Assembly: GCA_028285305.1 (NCBI GenBank)
Contig: JANQPV010000009.1
Coordinates: 62,001-126,000 of the forward strand
Direction: 5' to 3'
Source of the DNA: Alphaproteobacteria bacterium
GTDB taxonomy: Bacteria; Pseudomonadota; Alphaproteobacteria; SMXP01
DNA length: 64,000 nucleotides
Shown here piece after piece: positions 9,172 to 17,464 of the stretch (positions are counted from its first letter, which is position 1; each line of letters begins with the position of its first letter). The position numbers were made by a program, and so were the translations under genes. Below the pieces are notes generated by a model, which made no database searches, was not told the DNA's origin, and saw nothing but the letters and a program-made list of their open reading frames with translations.

Positions 9172-9997
9172 GCGTTCCTCCTTTGTTTGGGGACGCAAGC
9201 GCCTGGTGACGGCGCAGCGGCTTGATTTCACGGAACTCAATTTGGCCAACAAGGCCAAACTCTCAGGCCCAACATCGAACGGGAATTCGGTACCCAAATC
9301 CCCAGCTGCTTTTGCGGGCCTGTGCGCACCGCTACGCAGTTTTCGGTCATTCGGCAGGGCCCGGACGGGCCGAAAAGCGAATGACCAACGTCCCAATTCG
9401 AGACGACCAAGGCGCGAACGTCCTTTGGTTAGACTGTCAGCGTGGCACCAAAAAATCCGATTGGCAAGGGGGACGTTTCAGGCCTGGGAACAAAGTTTTG
9501 TTCAGTTGAAGTACTGGAGATTTGACTAAAACGAGAGGTGATTCACCGGTTGTTCTCAAGAACTGGTGGCGGTTCAAGGGAGCTTGAACATGAAGTCTTT
9601 GCTCTTGTTGCGTTAGGGTCATGAAGACTTGATGCGTGTAAAGAGCAAAGAGCTTTTTGGGTGGTCTGAGCTACCGAACCTAATAAGCCGTGTGATGGAG
9701 TTGGCTGACTAAGTGGTGCGGTGCCCCTGCAATGACCGGGCGCCTATTTGAGATGGATGTTTCTGGAGGTCGGCCAGAGGATCTCAGGATGGGTGATGTG
9801 ATTTTGAAGCGCTGAGATCCAATTGAGCCGAGCGCCTTTTCCTTTGTTCGTTTTCCACAGATAGAAGTCAAATGTCCGGAGTCTCCGGCGTGAGATGCAC
9901 GGCGGCTGTGATGAAAAGGGGATTGCATTCTGCCTTCTTCTTGATTAGAGACGCGCATGACTAATTTTAAGGCAGAGCCAAATAAACAGGCAGAGGT
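9172..9997. other. 826-bp intergenic region with several hairpins
   Basis: I find no convincing protein gene. Inverted repeats are dense: TTTGGCC-N5-GGCCAAA (9241-9259), a nested hairpin with outer arms GGTCATTCG/CGAATGACC (9345-9386), GTTCAAG-GGAG-CTTGAAC (9572-9589), and CTTTGCTCTT/AAGAGCAAAG (9597-9650) followed by TTTTT. The region could hold one or more non-coding RNAs or long leaders. Confidence 0.5.
9572..9658 (+). ncRNA. Possible small RNA 3' part ending in a terminator-like stem
   Basis: A perfect 7-bp hairpin GTTCAAG-GGAG-CTTGAAC (9572-9589) is followed by 10-bp arms CTTTGCTCTT (9597-9606) and AAGAGCAAAG (9641-9650), then AGCTTTTT. Adjacent stems ending in a T-run resemble an sRNA with an intrinsic terminator, but the terminal loop of 34 nt is large and no promoter is obvious. 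Confidence 0.25.
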
Positions 9998-10672
9998 GTG
10001 CTCGTGAAGGTTTCAGATGCCCTAAACAAGCGCATCAGCACCAGGGCATTCCTGGACAAATCCGTTCCTCGCGACCTGGTGGAGGATATCTTGCGCGTTA
10101 GCCGGCAGGCGCCGTCCGGCGGAAATTTGCAGCCGTGGCATGTCTACGTGGTGATGGGCGACAAGCGCGATGAGCTGGTGAAATTGATCCAGGACAAAGC
10201 CGCCGAATCCCCTGGCGGGGAGGGAACGGAATACAATATCTACCCGCCTGAGCTCAAAGATCCTTACCGCGCACGACGGTTTCAATGTGGGGAGGACATG
10301 TATGCCACCATCGGCATTCCGCGGGATCAAAAGTTGGAGCGATTGATGCAGGTGGCGAAGAATTTCGAATTCTTCGGGGCACCTGTAGGGCTCTTCTTTT
10401 CCATCGACCGGCAAATGCAAGAGGGCCAGTGGTCCGACCTTGGAATGTTCATTCAGAGTTTCATGCTGTTGGCAGTCGAACATGGGCTCGCAACCTGCGC
10501 TCAAGAAGCTTGGGCAATCTGGCACAAGACGGTGGCGGAGTTCGTCGGTATCCCGGATGAGCAGATGCTCTTTTGTGGAATGAGTCTCGGCTATCCGGAC
10601 GAGGCCGCGCCCATCAATGGTTTGAGAACGGCCCGTGCCGAACTCGATGAATTCGTAAAGTTTTTGATTTGA
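9998..10672 (+). CDS. Nitroreductase family protein
   Basis: 224 residues, GTG start preceded by GGCAGAGG. FMN-binding nitroreductase features are visible: R(I)STRAF near the N terminus, APSGGNLQPWHVYVV (about 37-51), the GMFIQSFMLLAVEHGLATC helix, and GMSLGYPDEAAPIN near the C terminus. Family members are cytosolic homodimers reducing nitroaromatics, quinones or enones with NAD(P)H. The gene is followed by a possible tiny membrane peptide and a quinone oxidoreductase in the same orientation. Confidence 0.9.
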   Translation: MLVKVSDALNKRISTRAFLDKSVPRDLVEDILRVSRQAPSGGNLQPWHVYVVMGDKRDELVKLIQDKAAESPGGEGTEYNIYPPELKDPYRARRFQCGEDMYATIGIPRDQKLERLMQVAKNFEFFGAPVGLFFSIDRQMQEGQWSDLGMFIQSFMLLAVEHGLATCAQEAWAIWHKTVAEFVGIPDEQMLFCGMSLGYPDEAAPINGLRTARAELDEFVKFLI

Positions 10673-10692
10673 TAAATAGAGAAAGAGTGTTC

Positions 10693-10776
10693 ATGAGACC
10701 TGGTAGTTTTCGTGCTGATTTTTTGGCATTTGTCGTTTTTATGGTTGCGATCTTGGTGATCAGCGTCGTCCTCTAG
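10693..10776 (+). CDS. Possible 27-residue single-span membrane peptide
   Basis: ATG at 10693 opens a 27-codon frame ending in TAG at 10774-10776. The first 10 residues are polar (M-R-P-G-S-F-R-A-D-F) and the rest is an unbroken hydrophobic stretch of about 17 residues ending V-V-L, the layout of small bacterial membrane proteins. An in-frame GTG two codons upstream follows AGAAAGA. It sits between the nitroreductase and quinone oxidoreductase genes on the same strand. Only the hydrophobic pattern and position support it. Confidence 0.35.
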   Translation: MRPGSFRADFLAFVVFMVAILVISVVL

Positions 10777-10806
10777 CTTTGAGGTCCACAAACATATGAG
10801 GCTCTC

Positions 10807-11787
10807 GTGCCAACCATCAATGCCTATCGCGTTCACAAACCCGGCGGGCCGGATGCGTTAAAGTATGAAGCCGTTGAATTGGCGGATCCAGGCCCCGGCG
10901 AGGTCCGTGTTCGTCACACGGCAGTGGGACTGAACTACATCGACACCTATCATCGCTCCGGGCTTTACCCTTTACCGCTTCCTTCGGGAATTGGAGTTGA
11001 AGCGGCAGGCATCGCAGAAGCGATCGGAGAAGGGGTGAGCGACATCAAAAAAGGGGATCGCGTTGCCTATGCGACCGGTCCACTTGGAGCGTACTCCGAA
11101 GCCAATAATGTGGCGGCCGGGCGGATGGTCAAAGTGCCTGAAACGGTTACCGATGAGCAAGCAGCCGCCATGATGCTTAAGGGCATGACCGTCCACTATC
11201 TTCTTCACTCTACGTACAAAGTAAAGCCGGGCGATACAATTCTGGCTCATGCGGCTGCCGGAGGTGTTGGTCTCTTGATGTGCCAATGGGCCAAAGCGCT
11301 TGGGGCAACCGTTATCGGGACCGTGGGATCTCAGGAAAAAGCGGACCTTGCTCAGGCCAATGGCTGTGACCATCCCATCAATTACGTTCAAAGCGATTTC
11401 GTTGAGACAGTTCGTGAGCTGACGGGGGGTAAGGGTGTGCCTGTTGTGTATGATTCCGTTGGTGCGGATACGCTTTTGAAATCAATGGATTGTCTGTCCC
11501 CCCGCGGGACTTTGGTGAGTTTTGGTAATGCCTCCGGCGCGCCGCCGGCCATTGATCCCGGCGTTCTTGGCAACAAGGGGTCGCTGTTCTTTACGCGTCC
11601 CAGCTTGTTCCACTACACGCTGACAACCGAGGAGCTCCGGCACCGTGCGGAGGAATTGTTTAAAGTTGTGAGCGATGGAACGCTCACGATCCCAATCAAT
11701 CAGCGCTATGCTTTGAAGGACGCCGTCCAAGCCCACATGGATTTGGAAGGGCGCAAGACAACCGGGGCAACGGTTCTAATACCGTGA
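10807..11787 (+). CDS. NADPH:quinone oxidoreductase, zeta-crystallin-like MDR family
   Basis: 326 residues, GTG start. The N-terminal GroES-like domain has DPGPGEVRVRHTAVGLNYIDTYHRSG, the hallmark of zinc-free quinone reductases (QorA). The Rossmann nucleotide motif is AAAGGVGLLMCQWAKALG (about 150-167). No zinc-binding cysteine set is visible. It acts in the cytosol, reducing quinones or enones with NADPH. It follows the nitroreductase, so the two may deal with the same class of electrophile. Length matches the family. Confidence 0.92.
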   Translation: MPTINAYRVHKPGGPDALKYEAVELADPGPGEVRVRHTAVGLNYIDTYHRSGLYPLPLPSGIGVEAAGIAEAIGEGVSDIKKGDRVAYATGPLGAYSEANNVAAGRMVKVPETVTDEQAAAMMLKGMTVHYLLHSTYKVKPGDTILAHAAAGGVGLLMCQWAKALGATVIGTVGSQEKADLAQANGCDHPINYVQSDFVETVRELTGGKGVPVVYDSVGADTLLKSMDCLSPRGTLVSFGNASGAPPAIDPGVLGNKGSLFFTRPSLFHYTLTTEELRHRAEELFKVVSDGTLTIPINQRYALKDAVQAHMDLEGRKTTGATVLIP

Positions 11788-11882
11788 GCGTTTTTGGGGC
11801 GATTGGTCGTCTACGTTCGCGGGGCCCCTTTCCAGTCCAATTGTCCAACCATTGGCTTTTGACGCAGTGATCATCCTTACAC

Positions 11883-12425
11883 TTAGTCACTGCGCTCTAT
11901 AGTCAAGTCGACGGAGCCGACCTTGATGCCATAAAGGCCGACCGTCGCCGAATTCCTGACAATGCCATTTTCGTCCTTGTAGAGAACATCGCGAAACTTC
12001 ACAACGCGTCCACTGCTCCCATCGTCGTCTGCGCCAAGGGCGACTTTGTATTCCATGCGAAAGACCTGACCCTCTTGAACGGCGACGGCTTCGCCAATGA
12101 CGTCTTCGCGGGTGCCCGTCCAGCGGTTTTCGCCAATTCGGGTGAAGACCCATGTCTTCTTATCTGTTTCTCCGTCATCGTAGAAAAAGTCTTCGACCAA
12201 TGTGAATGTCGGTTCTGACCACGTCCCGTGGAGCTTGGCTGTGAAGCCACGATTTGTGCCGTTGATTGCGCGAAATGATCCCTTGCCGATTGTCGCGCCC
12301 GCAAGATCTCTTTCCAGCTGAAAGGCTTGCCCTTGCCCATCGGATGGAACGCCGGGATATGTGGCGCACGCACCCAATGCGATGACGAGCGGAAACACAA
12401 AAGGATACGCCAGGTACTTCAACAT
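11883..12425 (-). CDS. DUF3833 family lipoprotein
   Basis: 180 residues from the ATG at 12425, which has GGAGG at good spacing; an upstream in-frame ATG would put a polar tail before the signal peptide. The signal peptide ends in the lipobox L-G-A-C, so the protein is probably lipidated at the cysteine. The mature part contains the DUF3833 pattern of a beta-rich domain (FRAINGTNRGF, LVEDFFYDDGETDKKTW, MEYKVALG). Function is unknown for the family. Confidence 0.8.
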   Translation of the reverse strand: MLKYLAYPFVFPLVIALGACATYPGVPSDGQGQAFQLERDLAGATIGKGSFRAINGTNRGFTAKLHGTWSEPTFTLVEDFFYDDGETDKKTWVFTRIGENRWTGTREDVIGEAVAVQEGQVFRMEYKVALGADDDGSSGRVVKFRDVLYKDENGIVRNSATVGLYGIKVGSVDLTIERSD

Positions 12426-12951
12426 TTGGGGCCTCCAAGGCAAGCACAATTGATCCATTAACGCAGCGCTGCTTTGCGGAGTTCACCTTGAGAGCGATGA
12501 AACCCCAGCGCCTTTGTCGTTTTGAGAACAAAATGAACGAACGCCGGGCGATAGGGAGGAGGTCGTTGACCCGGCGCTCGTTCTGGTCAATGCGGCTTTG
12601 CAAAGGACGAGAGTGTCGAGACTGGGCGAAGTCTTCTCGCCCACCGCATTTGTGCAATTGTTACGCCCTTGCTCCCAGGGCGGATCAATCGCGGAATTGT
12701 TCGTTTGGAACGTTCGCATGTCACGTCGGGACAGGAAATCGTGCGCTCCAGACATTCGCGATATCAGGAGAGGCATTGGGTCGGCCCTCGACCCATTACG
12801 GAAACTGCCAGCTGGACTGTTTACCAAAGGGAAGTGTCGGGTCAGTTGGACCGTGCCGTGCATGAATATGCGTGCTTAGAAGTTTAACGCGCGGTTTGAC
12901 GCCGTCCGTTCAGCGGCCTACAGCTATGGATGATCGAAAGGCGGGATCGCG
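12426..12951. other. 526-bp gap without a convincing gene
   Basis: Short open frames on both strands show no domain, signal peptide or good start. The one clear structure is an imperfect 14-bp inverted repeat GAACGAACGCCGGG (12535-12548) / CCCGGCGCTCGTTC (12570-12583) with a single G-U-type mismatch. The right end should contain the promoter of the TetR gene at 12952. Confidence 0.5.
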
Positions 12952-13611
12952 ATGAACAACAGGACAGGTGTGGTGCGCCGAGCGCGCCAAGACTGGCAGA
13001 AAGAACAGCGCCGCGAAGATATACTCTTGGCGGCCGAACGGCTTTATGTCGATATGGAGGGGGTGATTCCCACGGTCGCCGCCGTCGCATCGGCGGCTGG
13101 CGTGGCAAAGGGAACCCTCTATTTGTACTTCAAGACAAAAGAGGAGATCTTCCTTGGTCTCCTTGAGTGGCGCTTTTCCGCCTGGTTCGGAGATATCGAG
13201 TCGCAGCTGGACAAGCATAAAGGGCCAGTCACAGTCGATGTCGTGGTCGACGCCATCAGCAATTATGTCTTCAAAAACCCGCTGTTTCTTCAGCTCGCGG
13301 GGCGCGGACACCTCTTTTTGGAGGAAAAGAGCGACATTCAGTTCGCCCTTACATTCAAGGAAAATCAGGCGGTAAAACTTCAGGAAGTCGGGGCCCTCAT
13401 TGAGAGCAAGCTGCCTTCATTGCCGGCTGGTAAGGGGTGGAAAATGTTAATGCGCTCCTATGCGTTTGTGCTTGGGTTGCGGCAGCTCACCGACCGTCCT
13501 GCCTATGTTCAGGCGGCCATCGATGCAGGCGAGCTCAATTATTTCACTCTAGACTTTCACGAGGAATTGACTGAGTGCCTGACCGAAGTTTGGCAAAGTG
13601 CTTGTAAATGA
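12952..13611 (+). CDS. TetR family transcriptional regulator
   Basis: 219 residues. The N-terminal HTH (about 18-68) includes ILLAAERLYVDMEGVIPTVAAVASAAGVAKGTLYLYFKTKEEIF, with the usual GTLYLYF recognition-helix pattern. The C-terminal domain is helical. The gene lies 80 bp upstream of the iorAB-type operon on the same strand, and a perfect 13-bp dyad overlaps its stop codon; it is therefore a plausible regulator of the molybdenum hydroxylase genes. The effector is unknown. Confidence 0.88.
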   Translation: MNNRTGVVRRARQDWQKEQRREDILLAAERLYVDMEGVIPTVAAVASAAGVAKGTLYLYFKTKEEIFLGLLEWRFSAWFGDIESQLDKHKGPVTVDVVVDAISNYVFKNPLFLQLAGRGHLFLEEKSDIQFALTFKENQAVKLQEVGALIESKLPSLPAGKGWKMLMRSYAFVLGLRQLTDRPAYVQAAIDAGELNYFTLDFHEELTECLTEVWQSACK

Positions 13612-13621
13612 CCGCAGGTCA
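13609..13621. promoter_or_regulatory. Dyad TGACC-GCA-GGTCA before the molybdenum hydroxylase operon
   Basis: A perfect 5-bp-arm dyad lies at the end of the TetR gene and 70 bp before the 2Fe-2S subunit start, next to GATATAA, which could be a -10 element. It could be the operator of the adjoining TetR protein. Confidence 0.4.
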
Positions 13622-13691
13622 GATATAAGGTTTCCTCTGCTCTGAATTGGCGCCTGCGCCACGTTCCCGTGTTCAGCAAGGAGACCTCATC

Positions 13692-14144
13692 ATGATCAAA
13701 TTGAAAGTGAACGGCGAAGAGAAAGTCGTCGATGTCGAGCCTGACACGCCTTTGCTTTGGGTGCTCAGGGATGAACTCGGTTTGACCGGTACGAAATTTG
13801 GCTGCGGCGTGGCCTCGTGCGGGGCATGCACCATTCACGTGAACGGCTTTCCCATGCGCTCTTGCACATTTCCGGTGGAGGCAGCTCAGGGGGCGGAGAT
13901 TGAAACCATCGAAAGCCTCACCAAAGACGGCGAACTCCATCCGGTGCAGCAGGCCTGGATCGACAATCAGGTGCCGCAATGTGGCTATTGCCAATCCGGA
14001 ATGATCATGGCGTCGGTTGCGCTCCTCAAGCAAAACCCTCAGCCGACAGATGAAGATATCGATGCGAACGTCACGAACATATGTCGGTGCGGGACATATC
14101 AGCGGATCCGCCAAGCGATCCACGATGCTGCGGCAAAAGCGTAA
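13692..14144 (+). CDS. iorA: 2Fe-2S subunit of a molybdenum hydroxylase (isoquinoline 1-oxidoreductase alpha type)
   Basis: 150 residues from ATG 13692 behind AAGGAG. The N-terminal plant-type 2Fe-2S cluster has C38, C43, C46 and C58; the C-terminal helical 2Fe-2S domain has C96, C99, C130 and C132 in the CGYCQSG / CRCG pattern. Such small subunits pass electrons from the molybdopterin subunit to an external acceptor. The next gene is the matching large subunit, 15 bp downstream, and no FAD subunit is present, which fits the two-subunit IorAB / membrane aldehyde-oxidase type rather than three-subunit xanthine dehydrogenases. Confidence 0.92.
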   Translation: MIKLKVNGEEKVVDVEPDTPLLWVLRDELGLTGTKFGCGVASCGACTIHVNGFPMRSCTFPVEAAQGAEIETIESLTKDGELHPVQQAWIDNQVPQCGYCQSGMIMASVALLKQNPQPTDEDIDANVTNICRCGTYQRIRQAIHDAAAKA

Positions 14145-14158
14145 CGAGGGAGGACGAT

Positions 14159-16411
14159 ATGGGCATTATGAAAACAACGCGCCGCGTCTTCTTAATCGGT
14201 GGCGCCGTCGTGGGCGGCGGGATGGCGCTCGGCTACGGATTCTTGCGCGACAAGCCGGGAACGGCCGGGTTTGAAAACTACGGTGAAAAAGGAACCGCGC
14301 TCAACGCGTGGGTCAAGATCACGCCCGACGAGCAAGTTGTGTTGGCGGTGCCGCGCTCGGAAATGGGGCAAGGCGTCTACACATCTATGGCGCAGTTGAT
14401 CGCCGAGGAATTGGAAGTTGCTCTGGATGAGATCAAGGTGGAACATCCGGATATTAATGCTAAGTACACGAACTATTATCTCGGTTCCGGGGGCGCGCAG
14501 GGCGACGGTGGTGCGGTCAAGTGGATCCTAGAGCGGGGCGCTGCCCTTGCGCCGTATGTTGGGACGGGCGGAAGTTCAACCGTAAAGGACGGCTATAGAA
14601 CAATGCGGGTCGTTGGCGCGTCAGCGCGGGAAATGCTGATGGCGGCCGCCGCGGAAAAGTGGGGGGTCGACCGCTCCGCGTTGAAGGCCGAAAACGGAAC
14701 CATCATCAATACCAAGACGGATGAACACCTGACCTATGGTGCTCTGGCGGTTGCAGCTTCCGAGCAAAAGCCGATTGCGTCTCCGCCACTTAAAGATCCC
14801 AAGGATTTCAAGGTTGTTGGCACGTCTGCGGCAAGGGTTGATGTTCCGGAAAAAGTGGATGGGACCGCCCAGTTCGGCATTGATGTTCAGTTGCCGGACA
14901 TGCTTTATGCGACGGTCAAACATGTCCCGTACTGCGGCGGCAAACTCGTCTCTTTCGATTCAGATGCGATCAAAGATATGCCCGGCGTCGAAAAAGTCGT
15001 CGAAGTGCCCGGCGGCGTCGCGGTTGTTGCAACGTCCTATTGGCGTGCCAAAAAAGCGGTTGATGCGCTACCGGTGAGTTATGATGACTGCGGCAACGGT
15101 GGTCTAAACTCGCAAGCCGTGATGGCGGATTTCAGATCAGCTCTCGAGAATGAAGAAGGGTTCAACCGTCAGCTTGAAGAGGGGTTCGATGCGGCGATTG
15201 CCGGCGCGTCGAAGACGGTCGAAGCCTCCTATGAGGTTCCTTATCTCGCCCATGCGTGTATGGAGCCGATGAACTGCACCATGCAAATCAAAGACGGCCG
15301 GGCTGAGGTTTGGATTGGTCATCAGGCGCCTGTTCTTGTCCATTGGGCAGTTGCAGAGGTCACAGGAATCAAATCTGAGAATATTGATGTGCATGTGATG
15401 TACTTGGGCGGCGGCTTTGGCCGCCGGGCAGAGCGGGACGTAGTTGTCCAAACCGCCCACGTTGCCAAGGCTGTTGAGGGCCGTCCCGTCAAGTTCGTTT
15501 GGTCCCGGGAACAAGATATGCAGAACGGTCAATACCGGCCGCAAACAGCGGCAAAAATGAAGGCCGGGCTTGCTGAAGACGGCAAACCTGCTGCATTTCA
15601 GGCTAAAGTTGCGCTGCAATCGGTCGCGACCAGTTTCAGTCGGCGGAATAATATGCCCTCGTTCCTGCAGGCTCAACCTGAGACTGATGATATGATGGTG
15701 GAAGGGCTGGCGCATCAACCTTACGATTTGGGCGCGGTTCGGATCGACCAGATTGCGCGTGAGCTGCCGGTGGAAGTAGGAAACTGGCGGAGTGTCGGTC
15801 ATTCTCAAAACGCGTTCTTTAAAGAGAGCTTCATTGACGAGATGGCTATAGCTGCCGGACAGGACCCGTTCGCGTATCGCAGAGAGATGCTGACAGATGC
15901 CCCGCGTTTTCGGGCGGTGCTCGAAAAGGCGGCCGAGATGTCGAATTGGGGAACTCCTCTGGGGCCCAATCAAGGCCGCGGGATTGCGTTGCAAGAGTCC
16001 TTTGGATCGATTGTCGCCGAGGTGGCCCATGTGACCGTCGGCGAGGATGGTTCCCTCAGCATTGATGAAGTGTTCTGTGCCATGGATTGCGGCGTGACCG
16101 TCAATCCGGACACGGTCAAAGCTCAGATTGATAGCGGCATCGTCTATGGATTGTCCGCGGTCCTATTCGGCGAGATCTCCATTGAGAATGGGCAGGTGTA
16201 TCAGCAAAACTTCCCAGACTATGAAATGGTGCGCCTGTCGACGATGCCGAAGGTGACGTCGTTTATTATGCCGAGTGCGGAGAAACCAGGAGGCGTTGGG
16301 GAACCCTCGACGCCGCCTATTGCGCCTGCCGTGACAAATGCGATCTATGACGCGAGCGGCAAGCGGGTCCGCCGGCTGCCGCTCGTCAAAGAGAATTTGC
16401 GCGTCGCGTAG
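14159..16411 (+). CDS. iorB: Molybdopterin-binding subunit of a molybdenum hydroxylase (IorB type)
   Basis: 750 residues from ATG 14159 (GAGGGAGGA upstream). The N terminus carries a Tat-like signal, TTRRVFLIGG followed by a hydrophobic stretch, so the holoenzyme is probably periplasmic or inner-membrane-facing. Molybdopterin-contact motifs are visible, including GGGFGRRAERD (about residue 417) and the catalytic-glutamate region EKPGGVGEPSTPP near the C terminus. The family hydroxylates N-heterocycles or aldehydes using water as oxygen donor; the substrate is not predictable. A good intrinsic terminator follows. Confidence 0.92.
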   Translation: MGIMKTTRRVFLIGGAVVGGGMALGYGFLRDKPGTAGFENYGEKGTALNAWVKITPDEQVVLAVPRSEMGQGVYTSMAQLIAEELEVALDEIKVEHPDINAKYTNYYLGSGGAQGDGGAVKWILERGAALAPYVGTGGSSTVKDGYRTMRVVGASAREMLMAAAAEKWGVDRSALKAENGTIINTKTDEHLTYGALAVAASEQKPIASPPLKDPKDFKVVGTSAARVDVPEKVDGTAQFGIDVQLPDMLYATVKHVPYCGGKLVSFDSDAIKDMPGVEKVVEVPGGVAVVATSYWRAKKAVDALPVSYDDCGNGGLNSQAVMADFRSALENEEGFNRQLEEGFDAAIAGASKTVEASYEVPYLAHACMEPMNCTMQIKDGRAEVWIGHQAPVLVHWAVAEVTGIKSENIDVHVMYLGGGFGRRAERDVVVQTAHVAKAVEGRPVKFVWSREQDMQNGQYRPQTAAKMKAGLAEDGKPAAFQAKVALQSVATSFSRRNNMPSFLQAQPETDDMMVEGLAHQPYDLGAVRIDQIARELPVEVGNWRSVGHSQNAFFKESFIDEMAIAAGQDPFAYRREMLTDAPRFRAVLEKAAEMSNWGTPLGPNQGRGIALQESFGSIVAEVAHVTVGEDGSLSIDEVFCAMDCGVTVNPDTVKAQIDSGIVYGLSAVLFGEISIENGQVYQQNFPDYEMVRLSTMPKVTSFIMPSAEKPGGVGEPSTPPIAPAVTNAIYDASGKRVRRLPLVKENLRVA

Positions 16412-16438
16412 ACGACAGTTGCAGAAATCTCATAGAAG

Positions 16439-16464
16439 CCCTGCTGTTTATCGGCGGGGTTTTT
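16439..16464 (+). terminator. Intrinsic terminator of the iorAB operon
   Basis: CCCTGCTG-TTTAT-CGGCGGGG forms an 8-bp stem (two G-U pairs) with a 5-nt loop, followed directly by TTTTTG. It lies 28 bp after the iorB stop codon. Confidence 0.85.
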
Positions 16465-16500
16465 GTGCTTTAGTGGCACCTATTAGCAAGGGGACGAAAT

Positions 16501-17145
16501 ATGATCGATCTGTACACATGGAGCACACCTAACGGGCACAAGGTCTCCATAATGTTGGAAGAGTGCGGCTTGGATTACACGGTGCATGCCATTAATCTGC
16601 AAGAGAACAAACAATTCGAACCTGACTTCTTGGCGATTTCACCAAATAACAAGATACCTGCCATTATCGACCAGGAGCACTCTTCCGGCCCTCTTTCGGT
16701 TTTTGAATCGGGAGCTATATTGATCTATTTGGCAAACAAAGTGGGTAGGTTCTTTCCCAAAGAAGAACGCGACCGGATGAAGGTTCTCGAATGGCTGATG
16801 TGGCAAATGTCCGCGGTCGGACCGATGATTGGCCAGTTGGCCCATTTTGCGATCATGGCTGAGGAAAAAGTTCCCTACGCCATTGACCGCTTCCAAACGG
16901 AAGCCTTCCGTTTGATGAAGATTCTGAACACCCAGTTAGACGAAGGCGATTATATAGCGGGCGACTATTCGATTGCAGATATTGCTACGTTTTCCTGGGT
17001 TCAACTGGCAGTGGGACAACTAAAAACTACACCAGGCGCGCCGGATGTTTCCAACATCGAAGCGTGGGTCGACCGCATCAAAGAGCGGCCAGCGGTGCAG
17101 CGCGGGCTGCTTATTCCCACGGATGAACAAAAGGCTGCGGGGTAA
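16501..17145 (+). CDS. Glutathione S-transferase, YfcG / nu-class-like
   Basis: 214 residues. The N-terminal thioredoxin fold begins IDLYTWSTPNGHKVSIMLEE, the STPNGxKV signature of nu-class GSTs such as YfcG, which act as disulfide-bond oxidoreductases with two glutathiones. NKIPAI carries the cis-proline and VFESGAI the glutathione-binding Glu-Ser. A helical C-terminal domain follows. The gene appears to be a single transcription unit between the iorAB terminator and the MerR cassette. Confidence 0.9.
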   Translation: MIDLYTWSTPNGHKVSIMLEECGLDYTVHAINLQENKQFEPDFLAISPNNKIPAIIDQEHSSGPLSVFESGAILIYLANKVGRFFPKEERDRMKVLEWLMWQMSAVGPMIGQLAHFAIMAEEKVPYAIDRFQTEAFRLMKILNTQLDEGDYIAGDYSIADIATFSWVQLAVGQLKTTPGAPDVSNIEAWVDRIKERPAVQRGLLIPTDEQKAAG

Positions 17146-17161
17146 CGTTTCAACTGTCCGT

Positions 17162-17240
17162 CACGGGACGACATTTCCCCGTGAAAGCGGGGGCCAAGCA
17201 ACTTCAGCTGGCAATCAGGATAATTGTGGCTGGCCCCCCG
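17162..17240. repeat. REP-like palindromic element
   Basis: CACGGG (17162-17167) can pair with CCCGTG (17178-17183), or alternatively CCCCG-TGAAAG-CGGGG (17177-17192) can form; CGGGGGCCA (17188-17196) can also pair with TGGCCCCCCG (17231-17240). The core CCCCGTGAAAGCGGGG resembles the GCGAAAGC extragenic palindromes common in alphaproteobacteria. I saw no second copy in this window. Confidence 0.4.
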
Positions 17241-17374
17241 ATCAACGTAAACCTTCAGTTTGCTTGTCGGGTGAATGACGAGTAGCGTTTCAAGTGCATG
17301 AGATGCGTGTTGTTCTCCAAAGGTGAGCTGTGATCACAGCTTTTGGTCGGCGCTTTTGTTCGCAAAGCTGGCCT

Positions 17375-17392
17375 GGGAGATGTCTCCCTTTT
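17375..17392 (+). terminator. Short hairpin with T-run ahead of the MerR cassette
   Basis: GGGAG-ATGT-CTCCC followed by TTTT lies just before the MerR-type promoter. It may insulate the cassette from upstream transcription of the GST gene, although it is 230 bp beyond that stop codon. Confidence 0.4.
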
Positions 17393-17402
17393 ACCTTTCC
17401 TC

Positions 17403-17434
17403 TTGACTTAAAGCTGGCTTTAAGTGGCAGACTG
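17403..17434 (+). promoter_or_regulatory. MerR-type promoter and operator
   Basis: TTGACT (17403-17408) serves as -35 and is overlapped by the perfect dyad ACTTAAAG-CTGG-CTTTAAGT (17406-17425). A -10-like CAGACT follows at an extended 19-bp spacing. An overlong spacer containing a dyad is the hallmark of MerR-activated promoters, and a MerR gene is third in the operon that follows. Confidence 0.8.
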
Positions 17435-17464
17435 TTGAGACAGATCACCTAAAGGAGGTTGGTC

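Larger units (their letters stand above)
17146..17464. other. 319-bp intergenic region: REP-like palindromes, terminator and MerR-type promoter
   Basis: No gene is visible. From left to right it holds a cluster of palindromes (17162-17240), a short hairpin with a T-run (17375-17392), and the MerR-type promoter dyad described separately. The right end gives the AAAGGAGG ribosome-binding site of the next gene. Confidence 0.6.

Noticed and set aside
9680-9958. 92-codon open frame in the structured gap
   Set aside because: No ribosome-binding site and a polar composition without predicted structure; not supported as a gene.
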